Shown piece by piece: positions 62,110 through 64,000 of a stretch of DNA of 64,000 bases. Origin of the DNA: Catenovulum adriaticum (GTDB taxonomy: Bacteria > Pseudomonadota > Gammaproteobacteria > Enterobacterales > Alteromonadaceae). The position numbers and the translations under genes are program-made. Below the pieces are notes generated by a model that did no database searches, was not told the DNA's origin, and was given only the letters and a program-made list of their open reading frames with translations. Position 1 is the stretch's first letter. The number at the start of each line of letters is the position of its first letter. The stretch spans positions 3,038,001 through 3,102,000 of the forward strand of contig NZ_CP109965.1 of NCBI RefSeq assembly GCF_026725475.1, in the 5' to 3' direction.

Positions 62110-64000
62110 TTAATTTGGCAACGGAATATTAATTAACGTAATGTCAGCCGAATTCACTAATACCCAAGACTCTGACGCCCCAATTTCAACCCAAGAGCCT
62201 TCTGCAACAATAACTTCAGCATTAAGCGTGACCCCATTGTGGCCAATTTTGCCGGATACTTTTTCGCAATCGACACCCGCTTGAATATTAATGCCAGTTT
62301 TTAAAGTGCCTTGTATTCTAATTAAATCACAAGGTCTGGGGTCGTTATCTGGGCCACACTCAGTACCGTAAGACGCAGGGTTTGGCACACTACCAAACGG
62401 ACCACCACCAACGCCCATTTCACCTGTTACGTCACCACCCCAACAATTATCTTCCTGACACTCTCGTTTTGTTCGGCTAATAGTAAATTTACCGCCAAAA
62501 CTCACGGTAAATCGAATGCCATAAGTCACTCCTATTTTTTTACCAAAAACCTTAAAGGTGTAATCACCCGACCACGGCGGAATAGTAGGCGTCCATGCAT
62601 AATCCCAGCTTGGGAACACAACCGAACCTGCATCTTTTTCTTCCAGCGTCATCGCGCCATTTTTCTGAGTGCAGCAAACTTCTTTTTTGCTGTTACTTAA
62701 CTCAAGTGATACTTCAGGTATTTTTTTATCTGCACCTAAGAAATCTAAAACTAGGTTAACGTCTGAGATAAAGTTTTTAACGCCGTTAAAAGCAACTGTG
62801 GTGCCGCCTAATTCATTGTCAGGTTTTTTAGTTTCTTTACCGTCTTTACAAATAATGCATTTATCATCATCTGGCACATGACCATCTGGTTTAGGCTCTG
62901 GGCCATCTGGGCCACAGGTAGTACATTTAGTTTCGTCGCCTTCATCTGCCATTTCGGTTGGCGTACCATCAACACATTGAATTGATTTACAATCGCCTTT
63001 TTCTTCATCTGCTGGTGCATCTGAATCATCGTTTACTTGTACAGCGCTGCCATCCTGACACTCTGGCTTTTTACAATCACCTGTTTCATTCATGCTGGCT
63101 AATCTGGGATCGCCACCGGCTGGCACACAATTACAGTCTCCATCACAGTCCTGACAAATAGGGCAATTATGCGCACAGCTTTGACCGCCCGGTTGTGAGC
63201 CACAATGCCAACCTGCTTTAATTACCCCAACCCCCGGATTAGAGACAACCAAAGTGCCATCTTCGCTAACCGAGCCTAACCCTATGGCAACAAATTCTTC
63301 CAAATCATGATCAAATGAATACATTTCAACTTGCGCACCGGGTTCATGCGCATCAACATTAGGCAAGGTTAAACGCGCTGGAGGGTCAAATTTAGTCCCC
63401 GTAGGTTGAATGGTGACAATAAATTGAGGTTGCATACCATTAGGCGGTGCCATAGGCACAGTGCCTGAATTAACCGGCGTGACTGAAATAAAGCCTTCTC
63501 TTGCTCCATCCGGAAAGGTGACTGAATCTTTTGCAATTTCCAATTTAAAGCCCGGATATGCATCTAACTCAAGCACTGCATCTTCTGGCCCAGCGTATAC
63601 TGCATTGTCAGTATTGAGTTTAACCATGTAGATAGGAGCAGATAGCGGGTTATCGACACCTGATACTGTTACTAAGTTATAGCTCAGCGAAGGAAACTCG
63701 CCTTCAACCTCAGCGGTTGAGCCATCTGCAATTAAATGAACTGGGCCCACTGGAGCTTCGGTAATTTTAAATTGCCCAGATTCATCGGCTTTGGCTTCCC
63801 GAGTGCTACCTTCTACTCTAACAGTGACTCCCGGAATCGGTTTTTCTTGATTATCCAGCACCACACCACTAATAGTTGTCGACCCAGGATCTGCAGGTAC
63901 AAAAGCAGTGGCACTAAAACCCGCGGTAATAGTTTGGCCGGTAGGTGCATCAATCAAAGTCGCTAATACACGCTGTGCATCTATGCCTGTTAATTTTCCT
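62110..64000 (-). CDS. Cys-rich surface protein with carboxypeptidase-regulatory-like domain (5' end outside window)
   Basis: Only the C-terminal 630 residues are visible. The frame stays open to the window edge (reading GKLTGIDAQRVLATLIDAP before the first candidate start), so the gene continues upstream. A CarboxypepD_reg-like beta-sandwich (ISGVVLDNQEKPIPGVTVRV, then GQFKITEAPVG) is followed by a ZU5-like region (FKLEIAKDSVTFPDGAREG). Then comes a Cys-rich stretch with seven Cys in about 25 residues and four repeats of the form C-x(2,3)-C-x(1,2)-DG. A beta-rich C-terminal domain has eight more Cys. Twenty-two Cys occur in all. Probably exported and surface-linked; it heads the visible part of the giant-protein cluster. 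Confidence 0.75.
   Translation of the reverse strand, partial: GKLTGIDAQRVLATLIDAPTGQTITAGFSATAFVPADPGSTTISGVVLDNQEKPIPGVTVRVEGSTREAKADESGQFKITEAPVGPVHLIADGSTAEVEGEFPSLSYNLVTVSGVDNPLSAPIYMVKLNTDNAVYAGPEDAVLELDAYPGFKLEIAKDSVTFPDGAREGFISVTPVNSGTVPMAPPNGMQPQFIVTIQPTGTKFDPPARLTLPNVDAHEPGAQVEMYSFDHDLEEFVAIGLGSVSEDGTLVVSNPGVGVIKAGWHCGSQPGGQSCAHNCPICQDCDGDCNCVPAGGDPRLASMNETGDCKKPECQDGSAVQVNDDSDAPADEEKGDCKSIQCVDGTPTEMADEGDETKCTTCGPDGPEPKPDGHVPDDDKCIICKDGKETKKPDNELGGTTVAFNGVKNFISDVNLVLDFLGADKKIPEVSLELSNSKKEVCCTQKNGAMTLEEKDAGSVVFPSWDYAWTPTIPPWSGDYTFKVFGKKIGVTYGIRFTVSFGGKFTISRTKRECQEDNCWGGDVTGEMGVGGGPFGSVPNPASYGTECGPDNDPRPCDLIRIQGTLKTGINIQAGVDCEKVSGKIGHNGVTLNAEVIVAEGSWVEIGASESWVLVNSADITLINIPLPN

Overview
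The window reads as a chromosome segment from a marine gammaproteobacterium of the order Alteromonadales, closest in flavour to Catenovulum- or Alteromonas-like polysaccharide degraders. The evidence is AT-rich DNA, gammaproteobacterial synteny blocks (gmk, rpoZ, spoT, trmH; mutY-yggX; ackA-pta; ubiE-ubiJ-ubiB), families typical of that order (DUF2750, DUF4382 lipoprotein, CreA, giant thrombospondin-3/Big_5 surface proteins) and a non-phosphorylative sugar operon. The genus is an inference. No tRNA, rRNA, CRISPR array, complete insertion sequence or replication origin was seen.

Region 1 (1-5856): a six-gene minus-strand operon (zinc alcohol dehydrogenase, enolase-superfamily dehydratase, secreted double-domain sugar mutarotase, two short-chain dehydrogenases, start of a sodium/sugar symporter) faces an AraC-type regulator. 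It looks like oxidative catabolism of an algal sugar, probably a deoxyhexose, but the substrate cannot be read from sequence.

Region 2 (5937-33290): mostly housekeeping. It holds a lipocalin, SbcC without SbcD beside it, a ceramidase-family membrane hydrolase, a zeta-toxin-like ATPase/small-protein pair, two tandem O-acetylhomoserine sulfhydrylases, the trmH/ridA/spoT/rpoZ/gmk block, DUF2750-DUF72, a TPR protein, a methyltransferase, CreA, a phosphatase-lipid kinase fusion, a porin, a GNAT-nitrilase fusion, a DUF4382 lipoprotein, topoisomerase III with a Lys/Ser minisatellite tail, yggX and mutY.

Region 3 (33628-41373): an RND efflux pair (lipoprotein adaptor and inner-membrane pump), then ackA-pta, both of which appear to start at TTG codons.

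Region 4 (about 41380-44700): a likely acquired islet between pta and yicC. It has a REP-like palindrome, a DUF4143-type ATPase, two operator-like palindromes and a HipA-family kinase lacking a recognisable N-terminal subdomain, followed by about 400 bp of non-coding DNA with a 14-bp inverted repeat.

Region 5 (44704-48650): yicC, then the overlapping ubiquinone genes ubiE-ubiJ-ubiB.

Region 6 (48739-64000, minus strand): the most unusual part. Seven closely packed genes encode a Cys-rich surface protein (entering from outside the window), two paralogous secreted proteins, a small two-helix membrane protein, a 3444-residue secreted giant with about 24 Big_5-type Ig domains arranged in a 9-domain higher-order repeat, a membrane-anchored coiled-coil protein and a CPYC thioredoxin-fold protein. 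I read this as one export/assembly unit for a giant cell-surface protein pair with its own disulfide enzyme. No described system of this composition is known to me.
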